A stretch of DNA of 64,000 nucleotides from a virus. Each line of letters opens with the position of its first letter. The stretch's first letter is position 1. Below are positions 35,914 through 45,518 of the stretch, piece by piece. The stretch is from IMG/VR virus record IMGVR_UViG_3300027708_001885, positions 38,378 through 102,377 of that record. One strand, given 5' to 3'. A model generated the notes under the pieces. It had not been told where the DNA came from. It did not search any database and saw only the letters and a list, made by a program, of their open reading frames with translations. The position numbers were made by a program, and so were the translations under genes.

Positions 35914-36852
35914 TCACCAAACAAAGTTATTTTTGTAATACTCAACAATTCTAGCAAGCTCTGTATCGAAGTCTGCTTCTGCCTTCCAACCCAATGCTCT
36001 TAGTTTACTATCATCAATAGAATATCGAACGTCCTGTCCTTTGCGACCCCAACTAAAATCTACATAATTTTCATAGTCATCAGAACCAGAAACTAACTTG
36101 ATAATTTTCTTAGCGATATTGATATTGCTATCTTCGCTATTTCCGCTGATGTTAAAGATTTCTCCAGTAACACCGCTTTCAACAATGTGAATGATTGCTC
36201 GAGCAGTATCACTGACATGCAACCATGTACGTCTAGGAGTTCCGTTTTCGTGTAAGGGTATCTTTCGATCGATGCTTAGATACTTAACTGCTTTAGGAAT
36301 TAGTTTTTCAACATATTGTCCGATACCGTAGTTGTTAGTAGGTCGAACAATGACCCAGGGGATATTGTGTGTACGTGCCCACGCACTAATCAGCATGTCT
36401 GCCGCAGCTTTGGTAGCACTGTATGGATTGCTAGGTTTTAATATATCTGTTTCAGTATGACTACCTTCTACAATATCTCCATAGACTTCGTCAGTTGAGA
36501 AGTGTAGGAATGTTGGAACCTTAAACTTGTTCTTTTGTAAGTTCTGCAACAGGGTGTGAACACCGTTGATATTGCTATCTAAGAATACTTCGCTTCCTAC
36601 GATGCTGTTATCAACATGACTTTCGGCTGCTGTATTGATAACATAGTCGCAATCTAATAGATATGTAATGTCTCTGATATCGCTCTTAATATATTTAAAT
36701 CTAGGGTTAGCTTGAAACTCTGGTAAGAACTGCAAATTGGCAGCATAAGTTTCTTTGTCAACACCAATAACACGCCAGCCTTTTGCTAGACACTGTCTTG
36801 TAACTTCGGATCCAATAAATCCTAAACATCCTGTTACGTAAACAACTTTCAT
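35914..36852 (-). CDS. rfbB: dTDP-glucose 4,6-dehydratase
   Basis: Converts dTDP-glucose to dTDP-4-keto-6-deoxyglucose, a precursor of rhamnose and other deoxysugars. VTGCLGFIGSEV is the NAD motif, HFSTDEVYGD the catalytic Thr-Asp-Glu segment and YSATKAAAD the Tyr-x3-Lys. RPTNNYG and RTWLHVSD are the usual C-terminal marks. 312 aa, slightly shorter than cellular RfbB (about 355). A 4-nt overlap links it to the epimerase gene. Confidence 0.92.
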   Translation of the reverse strand: MKVVYVTGCLGFIGSEVTRQCLAKGWRVIGVDKETYAANLQFLPEFQANPRFKYIKSDIRDITYLLDCDYVINTAAESHVDNSIVGSEVFLDSNINGVHTLLQNLQKNKFKVPTFLHFSTDEVYGDIVEGSHTETDILKPSNPYSATKAAADMLISAWARTHNIPWVIVRPTNNYGIGQYVEKLIPKAVKYLSIDRKIPLHENGTPRRTWLHVSDTARAIIHIVESGVTGEIFNISGNSEDSNINIAKKIIKLVSGSDDYENYVDFSWGRKGQDVRYSIDDSKLRALGWKAEADFDTELARIVEYYKNNFVW

Positions 36853-37649
36853 TTATAATTCCTTAAACCTTGTTCTAATCCTATCAGATTAAAATTATAA
36901 CTGTCGAGTGCAACACTATTGCCAGTTAAATTATTACCTGTTGGATTTGTAATTTTAATTTTTGACACAGACAATCCTAAATGATTACATAAAACTTTTG
37001 CCATGTCGCTTAGTCGATATTTATGGGGGTATACCATGTTGACATCAGAATGTTGGCTACGGCCTTCCACCATGCGATCAAGCATTGGGAAGATGTCCGG
37101 CAGGTATATGTAATCTAGATAGATGTCGTTATTAATAACTACTTCATCCTGTAGTTTAACTCTTTGAAAAAATCTATTAGACTTTTCAGTTTCGTGGAAC
37201 ACACCAAACAATTTTAAACTAAAAAAGTTAGGTGTATCTCGTATGATCCTAGCTACTAAGTTTTTAGCGTACCCATAACTTGTTTTAGGAAGATGCTGAA
37301 CAAAATCATATTCCAAAACATTATTATTGTCCTGTGTTAGATCAAATTCGTAAGCTGTTCCTAAATTAACAAATCTAGAGTAATGATGTTTTTGCAACCA
37401 AAGATTTCGGAACATCAACAATCCGTCTGACAAATATATAGGATCTGTACTAGACAACACTTCTCGACCACTGAGCGCACAATGAACAACTACATCAACT
37501 TTGTTATTTTTAAACCAAGTTTCGACTTGTTCCAAATTTAACAAATCTAACTCCTCCCTTGTTGGAGTTAAGACTGTGTGTTTTTTTGTTAGGTGTTTGC
37601 TGATAAAACTACCAACAAATCCTCTAGCTCCTGTAACCAGTATCTTCAT
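36849..37649 (-). CDS. NAD(P)-dependent sugar epimerase/reductase (extended SDR)
   Basis: 266 aa. ILVTGARGFVGSFI is the cofactor motif and KTSYGYAKNLVARII contains Y-x3-K. The compact C-terminus resembles GDP-fucose synthase/RmlD-like reductases. In this operon it would reduce or epimerise the 4-keto sugar made by RfbB. Exact reaction unknown. Confidence 0.8.
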   Translation of the reverse strand: MKILVTGARGFVGSFISKHLTKKHTVLTPTREELDLLNLEQVETWFKNNKVDVVVHCALSGREVLSSTDPIYLSDGLLMFRNLWLQKHHYSRFVNLGTAYEFDLTQDNNNVLEYDFVQHLPKTSYGYAKNLVARIIRDTPNFFSLKLFGVFHETEKSNRFFQRVKLQDEVVINNDIYLDYIYLPDIFPMLDRMVEGRSQHSDVNMVYPHKYRLSDMAKVLCNHLGLSVSKIKITNPTGNNLTGNSVALDSYNFNLIGLEQGLRNYK

Positions 37650-38518
37650 TTGTAAATTTCATCTAAATTTAAAGCGGGTACATAGTTTTTAATGCTAACA
37701 GTTGCATCAGAAATTATGTAATCCTTCCAACGTTCTGGATTCTTCCTAAGTGTTTCTGGAAAGTATTCATCAATTTGAATATATTCGAATCGCTCTGGGC
37801 TATTAGGATCAATGCCGCCTTTGCGGTTCATAATTTCATTAACATCGATCTTACTTGCCCAATGTTGGGATTCGGTATGTGCAAAGTTAAGAAGTTTAGT
37901 AGCAGCATGTGCAGTATCACCGAAGTAGGTAAAATGCCAGCCTGAATGTTGTATTGTCATAACATCTTCTGTGTTATAGTCATCTGATTGATGATATGCC
38001 CAGGTAAACATATTATGCCGAAGAAGTTGGAATGTGTTTAAATCTTTCTTCAAGATAGCCATTGGATTAACATGATACGATCTAGGCTGTGTCATAAGGT
38101 AGTTGGCCTTAAAATAAAACATAGGATGTCTGCAAATCCATTTACGATGTATTGTATCGTTTCGTAAAATGCTTAATGTCCTAGGACGAAGTATCTCATC
38201 ACAGTCAGTTAAAGCAACAACATCGTTGTCATCGGCATTGGTCAGGCCTCTAGCAAGTGCATTCCTTTGCCAGTATTCTCTTTCCCAGGCACTTGGACCA
38301 TCCGGCATGTCCTCTACTTTAATATATATAATCTTATCGTGGAATGCTTTATATCTATCCCAATTATCTTCTAAGTTAAATCTCTTAGGATTTCCAGCAA
38401 ATGTTACGTTAGCTTCTGCAATAACAAAGTAATCTACATAATCATAACATTCGGTTAATCTTAGTTCTAACAAATCTAATTCGTTGAAGAACGTAAAACA
38501 ATCATATACTTTTCTCAT
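37646..38518 (-). CDS. GT17-family glycosyltransferase, paralogue
   Basis: 290 aa. YDCFTFFNELDLLELRLTECYDYVDYFVIAEAN and VVALTDCDEILRPR parallel the other GT17 copy, as does HSGWHFTYFGD. The two differ in the middle part, so different donors or linkages are likely. Confidence 0.87.
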   Translation of the reverse strand: MRKVYDCFTFFNELDLLELRLTECYDYVDYFVIAEANVTFAGNPKRFNLEDNWDRYKAFHDKIIYIKVEDMPDGPSAWEREYWQRNALARGLTNADDNDVVALTDCDEILRPRTLSILRNDTIHRKWICRHPMFYFKANYLMTQPRSYHVNPMAILKKDLNTFQLLRHNMFTWAYHQSDDYNTEDVMTIQHSGWHFTYFGDTAHAATKLLNFAHTESQHWASKIDVNEIMNRKGGIDPNSPERFEYIQIDEYFPETLRKNPERWKDYIISDATVSIKNYVPALNLDEIYK

Positions 38519-39177
38519 TTAACCACCTTAGGCATATAGTAAGGAATCTGTCTTCCTAGTCGTGTTTCTAAACTTGAACCAGGCCAGTGTACAACAGTAT
38601 CGCCTGGCTCCCACCACGCACGTTCACCTAGTTTATCTAGACCAAATCCTGGTTGCCATTGATTAGGCCAGCAGTCGTGTGCATTGAACTTGTATTGCGG
38701 TTCAACTTTGATGATAGGCTTCCATTCGGGCATTTCATAACTATCAATCATTGCCTGCTGCTCATAGAAGTGATGATTTTCATACTTTGGCCACATTGCT
38801 GTTAACCAGTTTAAGTATGCGTTACCTTCGGGACTATTTCGCAAAAAGAAACTACCAGCGTTCATTCCATTGCCATCAGTTCCGATAATAAAATGGTAAT
38901 TGTTGTCGATAAGGTCTTCAATCTTTGTATTGTAGTTAGTGATTAGAGTATCTGACTCTAACCACCATAACCATTCTACATTAGGATGTGCATCGATGTA
39001 TTCGCGGAATAGGCGCAGTTTTTCTCCGCCTACTTGATGCTTGGGCAATCTGAAGTCATCAGTTTTGCAATATGCATCATACCCATGACGTTGGGCATAT
39101 TCTAATTTGTTTTGTGTCCAGGTATAATCAGCTAGCGGCTGATAGTCTGGAGTATGCATTGATATAACGGCGTACAT
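38515..39177 (-). CDS. GT34/galactosyltransferase-like protein
   Basis: 220 aa. TWTQNKLEYAQRHGYDAYCKT, a glycosyltransferase N-terminus like that of GMA12/MNN10 proteins, is followed by EWLWWLESDTLITN with the acidic E-x-D motif and YEQQAMIDS. It is a paralogue of the 219-aa gene at 46.8 kb. Operon overlap with the split transketolase gene is 1 nt apart. Confidence 0.8.
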   Translation of the reverse strand: MYAVISMHTPDYQPLADYTWTQNKLEYAQRHGYDAYCKTDDFRLPKHQVGGEKLRLFREYIDAHPNVEWLWWLESDTLITNYNTKIEDLIDNNYHFIIGTDGNGMNAGSFFLRNSPEGNAYLNWLTAMWPKYENHHFYEQQAMIDSYEMPEWKPIIKVEPQYKFNAHDCWPNQWQPGFGLDKLGERAWWEPGDTVVHWPGSSLETRLGRQIPYYMPKVVK

Positions 39178-39660
39178 TTAAATCTTTCTTGTTAAGTTTA
39201 AGTAAGCAGGTTCTGGACTATTGATAAAGTCTGGCCAGATATGTTCTAGCTCTTCGATACTTTTTGGTTTGTAAATTTTAATATTGGGCAAGGCTGCTAA
39301 TACTTGCTCATCATCATGCGCCCAATGACTTAATCCATCGTGGCTATAATCTTTATCTCGGCCACTGCCAATTAGTTTAACTGGTACACATTCTGCATTG
39401 ACATAGTTTCGCAAAAATTCAAACGGGCGATATAATACAAACGAGCTCATACTATAGCATACAGGAATCTTACCTGACTCTGCAAGTCCAATACCTGCAC
39501 CAATCATAAGTTGCTCTGCTGCTCCTACATTATGAAAACGTTCCGGAAACGAATTTTGTATTTGATCCAACAACCCAAAACCTAAGTCAGCAGTTAGTAC
39601 AATAATGTCTTGGTTCTCTACCATCTCTGCCAATAGCAGATTCATACATTCTTTTCTCAT
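39178..39660 (-). CDS. Transketolase C-terminal-type subunit (pyrimidine-binding domain)
   Basis: 160 aa. IIVLTADLGFGLLDQI, FHNVGAAEQLMIGAGIGLAESGKIP and FVLYRPFEFLRNY match the PYR domain of transketolases, including the catalytic Glu in GAAEQ. It overlaps the PP-domain gene by 4 nt, forming a two-subunit enzyme as in small archaeal-type or polysaccharide-cluster transketolases. Confidence 0.85.
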   Translation of the reverse strand: MRKECMNLLLAEMVENQDIIVLTADLGFGLLDQIQNSFPERFHNVGAAEQLMIGAGIGLAESGKIPVCYSMSSFVLYRPFEFLRNYVNAECVPVKLIGSGRDKDYSHDGLSHWAHDDEQVLAALPNIKIYKPKSIEELEHIWPDFINSPEPAYLNLTRKI

Positions 39661-40262
39661 GGTGTATAGTCCCTGCCCTTCATGACATAGTAGTGTGTTA
39701 ACAATCCTTTAGCAAAGCTAAATTCAGTAGGATCAGAAATTCTCAAATTAACCCTAGGTAAGAATGATTGTAATCTAGTTGATAGATACTCAACATCTAA
39801 GTACTCGTAAGCACTCATTCCGTTGATATTGGCATAGACATATAAGTTGTCTAGTTTAGCAGTATGTATAAAGCGTAGGCTTTCCCAAATACTACCCTCT
39901 GCACATTCACCATCACTAATCATACAGTAAACATTCTTTGTTCTATCTGCTAGGGCGTGTCCGACAGCAATAGGTAGACCACTACCTAAACTACCTGTGC
40001 TACAGTATAGTTTGTTTTCTAGATCTTTGCCGGGATGAATGCCGTGTTTATGTAATAGCATCACAGGATCAATGCCGTACTTTTCTTCAAGTACTACATA
40101 TAGTGCAAGACCAGCGTGTCCATTACTTAGAATAAACACCTCATCTTCTTTTTTCTTTGCGTATATTTCTTCTACAATAGGCAGTGCAGAAAGGCATGAG
40201 CTTAGATGGCTCAGCCTTTCTTGATAGCTAATATCAAGAATACGTTTGACTAATTTATTCAT
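39657..40262 (-). CDS. Transketolase N-terminal-type subunit (TPP-binding domain)
   Basis: 201 aa. ILSNGHAGLALYVVLEEKYG, STGSLGSGLPIAVGHALA and YCMISDGECAEGSIWES give the TPP-binding region with its GDG-like motif (SDGECAEGS) and N/W residues. With the adjacent PYR-domain protein it forms a transketolase that would transfer a two-carbon unit to a sugar in this cluster. Confidence 0.87.
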   Translation of the reverse strand: MNKLVKRILDISYQERLSHLSSCLSALPIVEEIYAKKKEDEVFILSNGHAGLALYVVLEEKYGIDPVMLLHKHGIHPGKDLENKLYCSTGSLGSGLPIAVGHALADRTKNVYCMISDGECAEGSIWESLRFIHTAKLDNLYVYANINGMSAYEYLDVEYLSTRLQSFLPRVNLRISDPTEFSFAKGLLTHYYVMKGRDYTP

Positions 40263-40974
40263 CTTTGTAAATGTACAATGAATCTTCTCTTAAGATTTGA
40301 GCAATGTATCCTTGTCTTTCAAAGATATCAATTAACTGTCCTCTGTTATGGCGTAGGCTATCAATACCTTTTAATTCTTCTGTATCAGTTGCATGAACTT
40401 CAACAAACCATGCATCTACAATGTCCTTAACTGCACTGATAGTTTCATCAGTTAGTGCCACCATTTCACTGCCTTCAATATCACACTTGACAAAATCTAT
40501 ATGTTCTAAATCAAGTTCTTTGATCAAACTTGCCAGTGTACGTGCTTGAACTTCTACTTTAATACCATATTTGTTAACGCTACTATTCATTGTAGAATTT
40601 TCTTCACTGATGTAAAAATCAATAGTAGTATCTTCATTGTGTGCCGCAACATTAACGGGATGAATATTGGGATAATCTTTAGTAAGGTCTTTTAAGATGT
40701 GAAAGTGCCCAGGTGTAGGCTCAATTGGATAAATTGCCTTTGCTCTATCTTGAGCATACAAACTAAACAACCCAATATTGCCACCTATATCTAAAATGGT
40801 AAGCTCGTCTTCGCCTTCGAAGATAGCATCATAGAATCTATCTGTGTTAATTTGATTTAATACAATATCGGCAAAGTTTGCCTGATTGTTAAAATGGCCT
40901 TCGGCTTGTGCATCTTCACTTACGATGTCGATAACTGTGTTCTTGCTTGTTAGCAATTGTCTTTGTAATGTCAT
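40255..40974 (-). CDS. FkbM-family methyltransferase
   Basis: 239 aa. LTILDIGGNIGLFSLYAQ is motif I, and HIDFVKCDIEGSEMVAL is the characteristic FkbM D-[IV]-E-G-[SA]-E motif. Such enzymes O-methylate sugar hydroxyls or amide groups in glycans and polyketides. Overlaps the transketolase subunit gene by 8 nt, typical for this operon. Confidence 0.85.
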   Translation of the reverse strand: MTLQRQLLTSKNTVIDIVSEDAQAEGHFNNQANFADIVLNQINTDRFYDAIFEGEDELTILDIGGNIGLFSLYAQDRAKAIYPIEPTPGHFHILKDLTKDYPNIHPVNVAAHNEDTTIDFYISEENSTMNSSVNKYGIKVEVQARTLASLIKELDLEHIDFVKCDIEGSEMVALTDETISAVKDIVDAWFVEVHATDTEELKGIDSLRHNRGQLIDIFERQGYIAQILREDSLYIYKDE

Positions 40975-40975
40975 A

Positions 40976-41803
40976 TCATTCCTGTTTATAATCTGCGGTC
41001 TTTAAGAAATCCTCTATACCTTGTTCTAAGGTATAAGTTGTTCCAAAACCATATTGTTCTTTAGCGTAGGTTGTATTACACAACCATACTTCACTTTCAA
41101 ATTCTTTAGCCATTGAAGGAACAACTTCAACTGGGCCCTTCTTTCCGGAAACTTTTTCAAATAATTCCAACACTTCTTGATTGCTATATTGTATACCTGA
41201 ACCAAGATTTACGATATCACCTAACGGTTTATCCTTGGCATTTACAATATAATCAATTCCCCTAATGAAATCATCTATGTATATAAAATCGTGATATCCG
41301 TGAAATAACTTCATTGGTTGATTAATTTGAAATGCTCTCCAGAGTCTTGGAAAGAGTCTATGAGATTTTTCGTATCTTCCATATACACTATACGCTCTTG
41401 CCACGGTGATGTCAAGTTTATATTGTCTAGCATAACCCTGACATAACAACGTACCGGCACCCTTAGTGGCCTGATACATATCAACTGGATTGATTCTATC
41501 TGTTTCGGCGGCCGCTCTTGGCACAGGTCCATACTCAGAACTAGATCCGATGTGTATCAATTTTGTTGTAGGATGAGACTTTACATATTCGAGAATAGTG
41601 TAAAGTAGATGTACGTTTGATTTCCACATGTCCTCTGGATTGTATATTTCAGCAGCACAATGAATAATCAAATCTGGGTTGGCAAATAGCAAGTCGCTAC
41701 GCATGTCAGCATCACGCTCGTACTCTACAATGTCATGATCTTTGTAATATTCTACTAGATTGCGACCAATAAAACCCTGTGTTCCAGTTAAAAATATTTT
41801 CAT
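40976..41803 (-). CDS. NAD-dependent nucleotide-sugar epimerase/dehydratase
   Basis: 275 aa. IFLTGTQGFIGRNLV is the cofactor motif, SSSEYGPVP the Ser-Ser-x-Tyr segment and DMYQATKGAG the Y-x3-K. HDFIYIDDFIRG and VNLGSG are typical of GDP-mannose-4,6-dehydratase/epimerase type enzymes. It acts in the same nucleotide-sugar pathway as its neighbours. Confidence 0.85.
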   Translation of the reverse strand: MKIFLTGTQGFIGRNLVEYYKDHDIVEYERDADMRSDLLFANPDLIIHCAAEIYNPEDMWKSNVHLLYTILEYVKSHPTTKLIHIGSSSEYGPVPRAAAETDRINPVDMYQATKGAGTLLCQGYARQYKLDITVARAYSVYGRYEKSHRLFPRLWRAFQINQPMKLFHGYHDFIYIDDFIRGIDYIVNAKDKPLGDIVNLGSGIQYSNQEVLELFEKVSGKKGPVEVVPSMAKEFESEVWLCNTTYAKEQYGFGTTYTLEQGIEDFLKTADYKQE

Positions 41804-41831
41804 AGTATAGTATTTAATAGGGCTTTAATTG

Positions 41832-42806
41832 TCAATACAAATTATCATAGTAGAGGTCCAAACACTGTGTAATAGCAACTTCTACTTCTTTGTCAGTATT
41901 GCAATGCAGGTTAATTGCGCCCACTAATTTTTTGTAATCATCTGTGGTAAAATTATAATGTCCCGCAACTGCAACCTTGACCGTGTCATCACCGTCGATT
42001 ATCCACTTCTTCCATTTACCACTAGCTATAACTTTATTTTTAAAATTATTGCTATCTATTTGGTAAAGGTCTGCCAATTCCAAAATCTTCTTGGTCTGAA
42101 TTACGCCCAACTGAGGTGCAATATTACAAGCATGAACTCCTGCAGATTTTCTCAATTGTATTTGTTCAGCAGTTAGGTAATCGGCATTGTGTTCTTTGAG
42201 TTTAACTACTGCATTGTTTGCATACCCTACAAGTTGCTTGACCATAGGAACATCAAAACTACCTACTTGACGGTCTTCCATAGTTAAACTACCAGTTTGT
42301 GCTACAACGAATTCCATGTTAGGGAACTGGCTGGCAAATTTTACATCATCTTTATATTTGTTAATGCCGGCAGCTACACCTACATTTTCTTCAGTTCCAA
42401 ACTCAAACTTAATATCAGGGTTAAGTTTAAGACAAAAATTAAACAATTCATCTGCAACGTGATATGAATCTTCACAACGGCTAGTATCTATGTGTATAAG
42501 ATCAAATCCATTTTCTATGTCGCCGGCAATTGTCTTTTTAGTTGCTTCGACTGCTTGAGACAAACTTAAACTCTTTTCAGCATCTAAGAAATATGGACCG
42601 CAGTGATCTCTACATAACATAAGATATTCACTTCGCAAAGGATTAATTTGCCGACCTAACTCTGTTGTTGTCATTACATAGCCACTATTAGAATCAATTT
42701 GATTGCGGCTAGCAATGAACATTAAAGGTCGCTGTTTATCTCTAGCATATCTAGCTTGTATATCATTAATTAATGGGCTCATTGGCCCTACGCCTAATTT
42801 AAACAA
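41832..42806 (-). CDS. GatZ/KbaZ-like tagatose-bisphosphate aldolase subunit-like protein
   Basis: 324 aa. LMFIASRNQIDSNSGYVMTTTELGRQI and YLMLCRDHCGPYF match the family core (N-Q-V-D..GGYTG, GGDHLGP). IHIDTSRCEDSY continues the TIM-barrel motifs. Cellular members support ketose-bisphosphate aldolases. Here it more likely acts on a sugar phosphate in the surface glycan pathway. It overlaps the AroE-like gene by 8 nt. Confidence 0.72.
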   Translation of the reverse strand: MFKLGVGPMSPLINDIQARYARDKQRPLMFIASRNQIDSNSGYVMTTTELGRQINPLRSEYLMLCRDHCGPYFLDAEKSLSLSQAVEATKKTIAGDIENGFDLIHIDTSRCEDSYHVADELFNFCLKLNPDIKFEFGTEENVGVAAGINKYKDDVKFASQFPNMEFVVAQTGSLTMEDRQVGSFDVPMVKQLVGYANNAVVKLKEHNADYLTAEQIQLRKSAGVHACNIAPQLGVIQTKKILELADLYQIDSNNFKNKVIASGKWKKWIIDGDDTVKVAVAGHYNFTTDDYKKLVGAINLHCNTDKEVEVAITQCLDLYYDNLY

Positions 42807-43524
42807 AAACTTTTTCCTTAACTTGTTTGATCATATCTGTACTAGGATACATTCCTGTATACAGATTAAATTGATACATAAATTGTGCAGCATAGATATC
42901 AGCACCTGTAATTACATTTAACCCTTTTTGTTGAGCTATGTTAATTAATTTGGTATTGCCTATTACACAATCAACTACTAGATCAGCCTGTATATCATCA
43001 ACTGGACTTTCATCTGTGCCCAAACCTATACTAGTCGTGTTAATTAAAACATCACAAGGTGTGTTGCGTTGGTCCCAATTAGCCCTACTGACCTGTAAGA
43101 CATTATCTGTTAATGCTAATACATTATCAGCCATTGCACCATTGCCTAACAACACAATCTTCTTGCCTTTGATGTGATCCTGTATCACTTTAATTAGTCC
43201 AAGGTAATCGCAATTAAATCCTGTTAATATTTTGTCTTTGTTTAATACGGTATTGACAGAATTAGTGGGAGATCTAATCCAGTCAATATAATTACCAACC
43301 TCACGTTTGTAAGGCATTGTAATGCTGGCACCTGCACAGTGTTCACGCACTAATTCCATATCTCCAGCTAGGTCAATGCAGGTACACGCTACATATTCAG
43401 CATTGACATTATAATAGTTGAAGAATTCTGTATAAAATTTAGTACCAGTTGTACCCGGCTTTGCTGCCAAACTTACGTAGAGATTTTCTTTTGTTCTATT
43501 ATCAATTGCCTCTTGGACATTCAT
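42799..43524 (-). CDS. aroE: Shikimate/quinate dehydrogenase-like protein
   Basis: 241 aa. ASITMPYKREV carries the catalytic Lys of shikimate dehydrogenase, SVNTVL...LTGFNCDYLGL the substrate Asn/Asp site, and VLLGNGAMADNVLAL and NTTSIGLG the NADP-binding region. Slightly shorter than cellular AroE (about 270 aa). Within a sugar cluster it may reduce a cyclitol-like or keto-sugar intermediate rather than serve aromatic amino-acid synthesis. Confidence 0.8.
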   Translation of the reverse strand: MNVQEAIDNRTKENLYVSLAAKPGTTGTKFYTEFFNYYNVNAEYVACTCIDLAGDMELVREHCAGASITMPYKREVGNYIDWIRSPTNSVNTVLNKDKILTGFNCDYLGLIKVIQDHIKGKKIVLLGNGAMADNVLALTDNVLQVSRANWDQRNTPCDVLINTTSIGLGTDESPVDDIQADLVVDCVIGNTKLINIAQQKGLNVITGADIYAAQFMYQFNLYTGMYPSTDMIKQVKEKVFV

Positions 43525-45047
43525 TTAAAAACCTCTGAGAAATGCAATTGAGAAAGTGCAATTAGATATTTGTCAAACGGTGCATCGTGCAATGGGCTCA
43601 TGTTGAGATAAATGATAGCAACCAGCAATCTTACCTTGTTAAAGTCTAGCCCTTTGTTCTCACACCATTGTTGCAATTTTCCAACATATAGATCGGCATC
43701 GGAGATACTGCAATCATTCAATGTAGCAGAATCATTTTCTTCGGTATATTCTAACTTGTCAGCTTTAACTGCTTGATAGTTCAGATAGATACCACCTAAC
43801 ATCTTGGCTAGATCGTAGTGTAGGTCTCCGTAACTGTCTCCGCCAAAATCTGTACGCCAATCAATACAGGTAAACAACTCACTTGCAGGATCGAAGATAA
43901 TGTTTTCAAATTGATAATCACCGTGGATGAAACACCACTCAGATGTATTAAGTAATGATTCCCAATCTACACGTTTGAGATATGTATCGATGCTTTCTAC
44001 CATACGACCATTAACGGTCCTTGGTTCACTCCAATTGCTGTATTTTACCCTAAATTGATTAAGTCTATCTTGTGTTTTGTTAAAATAAAACTCTTGGCAG
44101 ATTGATTTAGTATTCGGAAACCATTTCTTTTTCCAAAGGTCTTTCTCCGACCAGTCCATAAGTTTATCAAATATTTCAGGAGTTAATTGATTATAAATGA
44201 TATCGCCGCGTACATAGTTGTAGACAAGGAATTGTCCACTGCGTCTAATGCCGCTAGGCATACATATCGGATTTAACAAAGCACGGTTTGCCTTGCGATC
44301 TGTTAATGTGCTGTCAGTTGTAAATTTAACAATCTTATTGTTATCGTGGTAAAATAATTCATTAGGTTTAGGAAAGCTAACTTCCTTTAGACCTTCACTT
44401 AATTCAACCCATTTGTCATATGTTCCGAAGTCTTTCCATTCGCGAACAGTATGTGCTCTAAGTTCTAAGTTATCACCTAGTCCTTGATATGCTTCTGTTG
44501 CATTTACCGCTTTAAGGTTTTCAACATAGGTCATGTCCTTGCAATACATAAGACCAATAAATGCGTCAACTGCCTGTTTGCTAGGTTGCTTGTTTACAAT
44601 CTCTGTAATCTTATCACCATCACGTTTTACCCAGCAGTAATCTTTTGCTATTGAACTATCAACAGGATGTACAGCAATCCAATTATGGTCTAATTTGTCT
44701 TTGTAATCAAAATCAAATACAGTATCGCAGCTTAACCATATAAACGGACTATTGATGTGCTTTGAACAAAGTTGAATAGTAGTTGCTGGACCAGTTGATC
44801 CTTCTTCATAGTTTGCTATGTCTACATAGACTACCTGTTTGTCTGTATGTACTGAGCTAACATAGTCTTTGACCTGTTGACCCATATGCCCGCAAGCAAT
44901 AACAAATTTAGTATCGAGATCAAACTTGCCCATGATATGACTGATCAAGGGCTGGTTGTCATAAGGTATTAGGCCTTTATTGACCATTCGACTAAATGGT
45001 CCCATCCTACGACCAAAGCCGGCTGCGAGAATTAAAACTGTTAGCAT
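43521..45047 (-). CDS. Fused sugar nucleotidyltransferase and APH-like kinase
   Basis: 508 aa. The N-terminal ~220 residues are a nucleotidyltransferase: LILAAGFGRRMGPFS, NKGLIPYDNQPLI and WLSCDTVFDFD. The C-terminal part is an aminoglycoside/choline-kinase fold: CFIHGDYQFENIIFD is the HGD-x4-N catalytic loop and FTCIDWRTDFGGDSYGDLHYDL the metal-binding Asp region. A fusion of phosphorylation and nucleotidyl activation would make an NDP-sugar (or CDP-choline-like) donor in one protein. Confidence 0.85.
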   Translation of the reverse strand: MLTVLILAAGFGRRMGPFSRMVNKGLIPYDNQPLISHIMGKFDLDTKFVIACGHMGQQVKDYVSSVHTDKQVVYVDIANYEEGSTGPATTIQLCSKHINSPFIWLSCDTVFDFDYKDKLDHNWIAVHPVDSSIAKDYCWVKRDGDKITEIVNKQPSKQAVDAFIGLMYCKDMTYVENLKAVNATEAYQGLGDNLELRAHTVREWKDFGTYDKWVELSEGLKEVSFPKPNELFYHDNNKIVKFTTDSTLTDRKANRALLNPICMPSGIRRSGQFLVYNYVRGDIIYNQLTPEIFDKLMDWSEKDLWKKKWFPNTKSICQEFYFNKTQDRLNQFRVKYSNWSEPRTVNGRMVESIDTYLKRVDWESLLNTSEWCFIHGDYQFENIIFDPASELFTCIDWRTDFGGDSYGDLHYDLAKMLGGIYLNYQAVKADKLEYTEENDSATLNDCSISDADLYVGKLQQWCENKGLDFNKVRLLVAIIYLNMSPLHDAPFDKYLIALSQLHFSEVFK

Positions 45048-45518
45048 TTATTTGTGTTCCGATTCAATCTTCCCATGGCTCCTGTTTGCATCATCTTGCA
45101 GGCGGATAACGTCATCTAAATGACAAGTACTTGCTTCTACAAAACGCAAATCTGTATCGGCAATCATTCTATGGATAGTTCCCGGTTCAATAGTCATAAC
45201 GCTGCCTGGCCCGTACTTCTGGAACTTTAAATCAACAATAAAATTATCAATTTCTTGTGTGGTATATTTTCCAGAAATGTATTTTTCGCAATCAAAAAAT
45301 GCATCGCTATAAACAATTATGCCTTCGCCTTCTAAGATATAATTTGTTTCGGATTTATATTGGTGTACCTGCAAACTAGTTTTAAATCCTTGTTTAAGAA
45401 CAATCTCTTTTAAAACATAGTTATGGTTTCCTAGGATGTCGCCTTGCTGGATCCATTTCTCTTGTCCCCAAGGTTTGGCAACTGTTTTTACTTCTTCAAA
45501 ATTACTGTGTTTCATCAT
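45048..45518 (-). CDS. Cupin, type II phosphomannose isomerase-like
   Basis: The start is taken at MMKHSNFEEV, overlapping the RfbH stop. KPWGQEKWI, SLQVHQYKSETNYILEGEGI and YGPGSVMTIEPGTIHRM are the cupin metal-binding strands of mannose-6-phosphate isomerase type II and ManC C-terminal domains. 156 aa, so a stand-alone cupin. It would interconvert sugar phosphates feeding the nucleotidyltransferase next door. Confidence 0.82.
   Translation of the reverse strand: MMKHSNFEEVKTVAKPWGQEKWIQQGDILGNHNYVLKEIVLKQGFKTSLQVHQYKSETNYILEGEGIIVYSDAFFDCEKYISGKYTTQEIDNFIVDLKFQKYGPGSVMTIEPGTIHRMIADTDLRFVEASTCHLDDVIRLQDDANRSHGKIESEHK

Noticed and set aside
41804-41832. Promoter TTGACA-17-TACTAT upstream of the epimerase gene
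   Set aside because: The -10 box would overlap the start codon, so the transcript would start inside the gene; the gene fits better as part of the operon.
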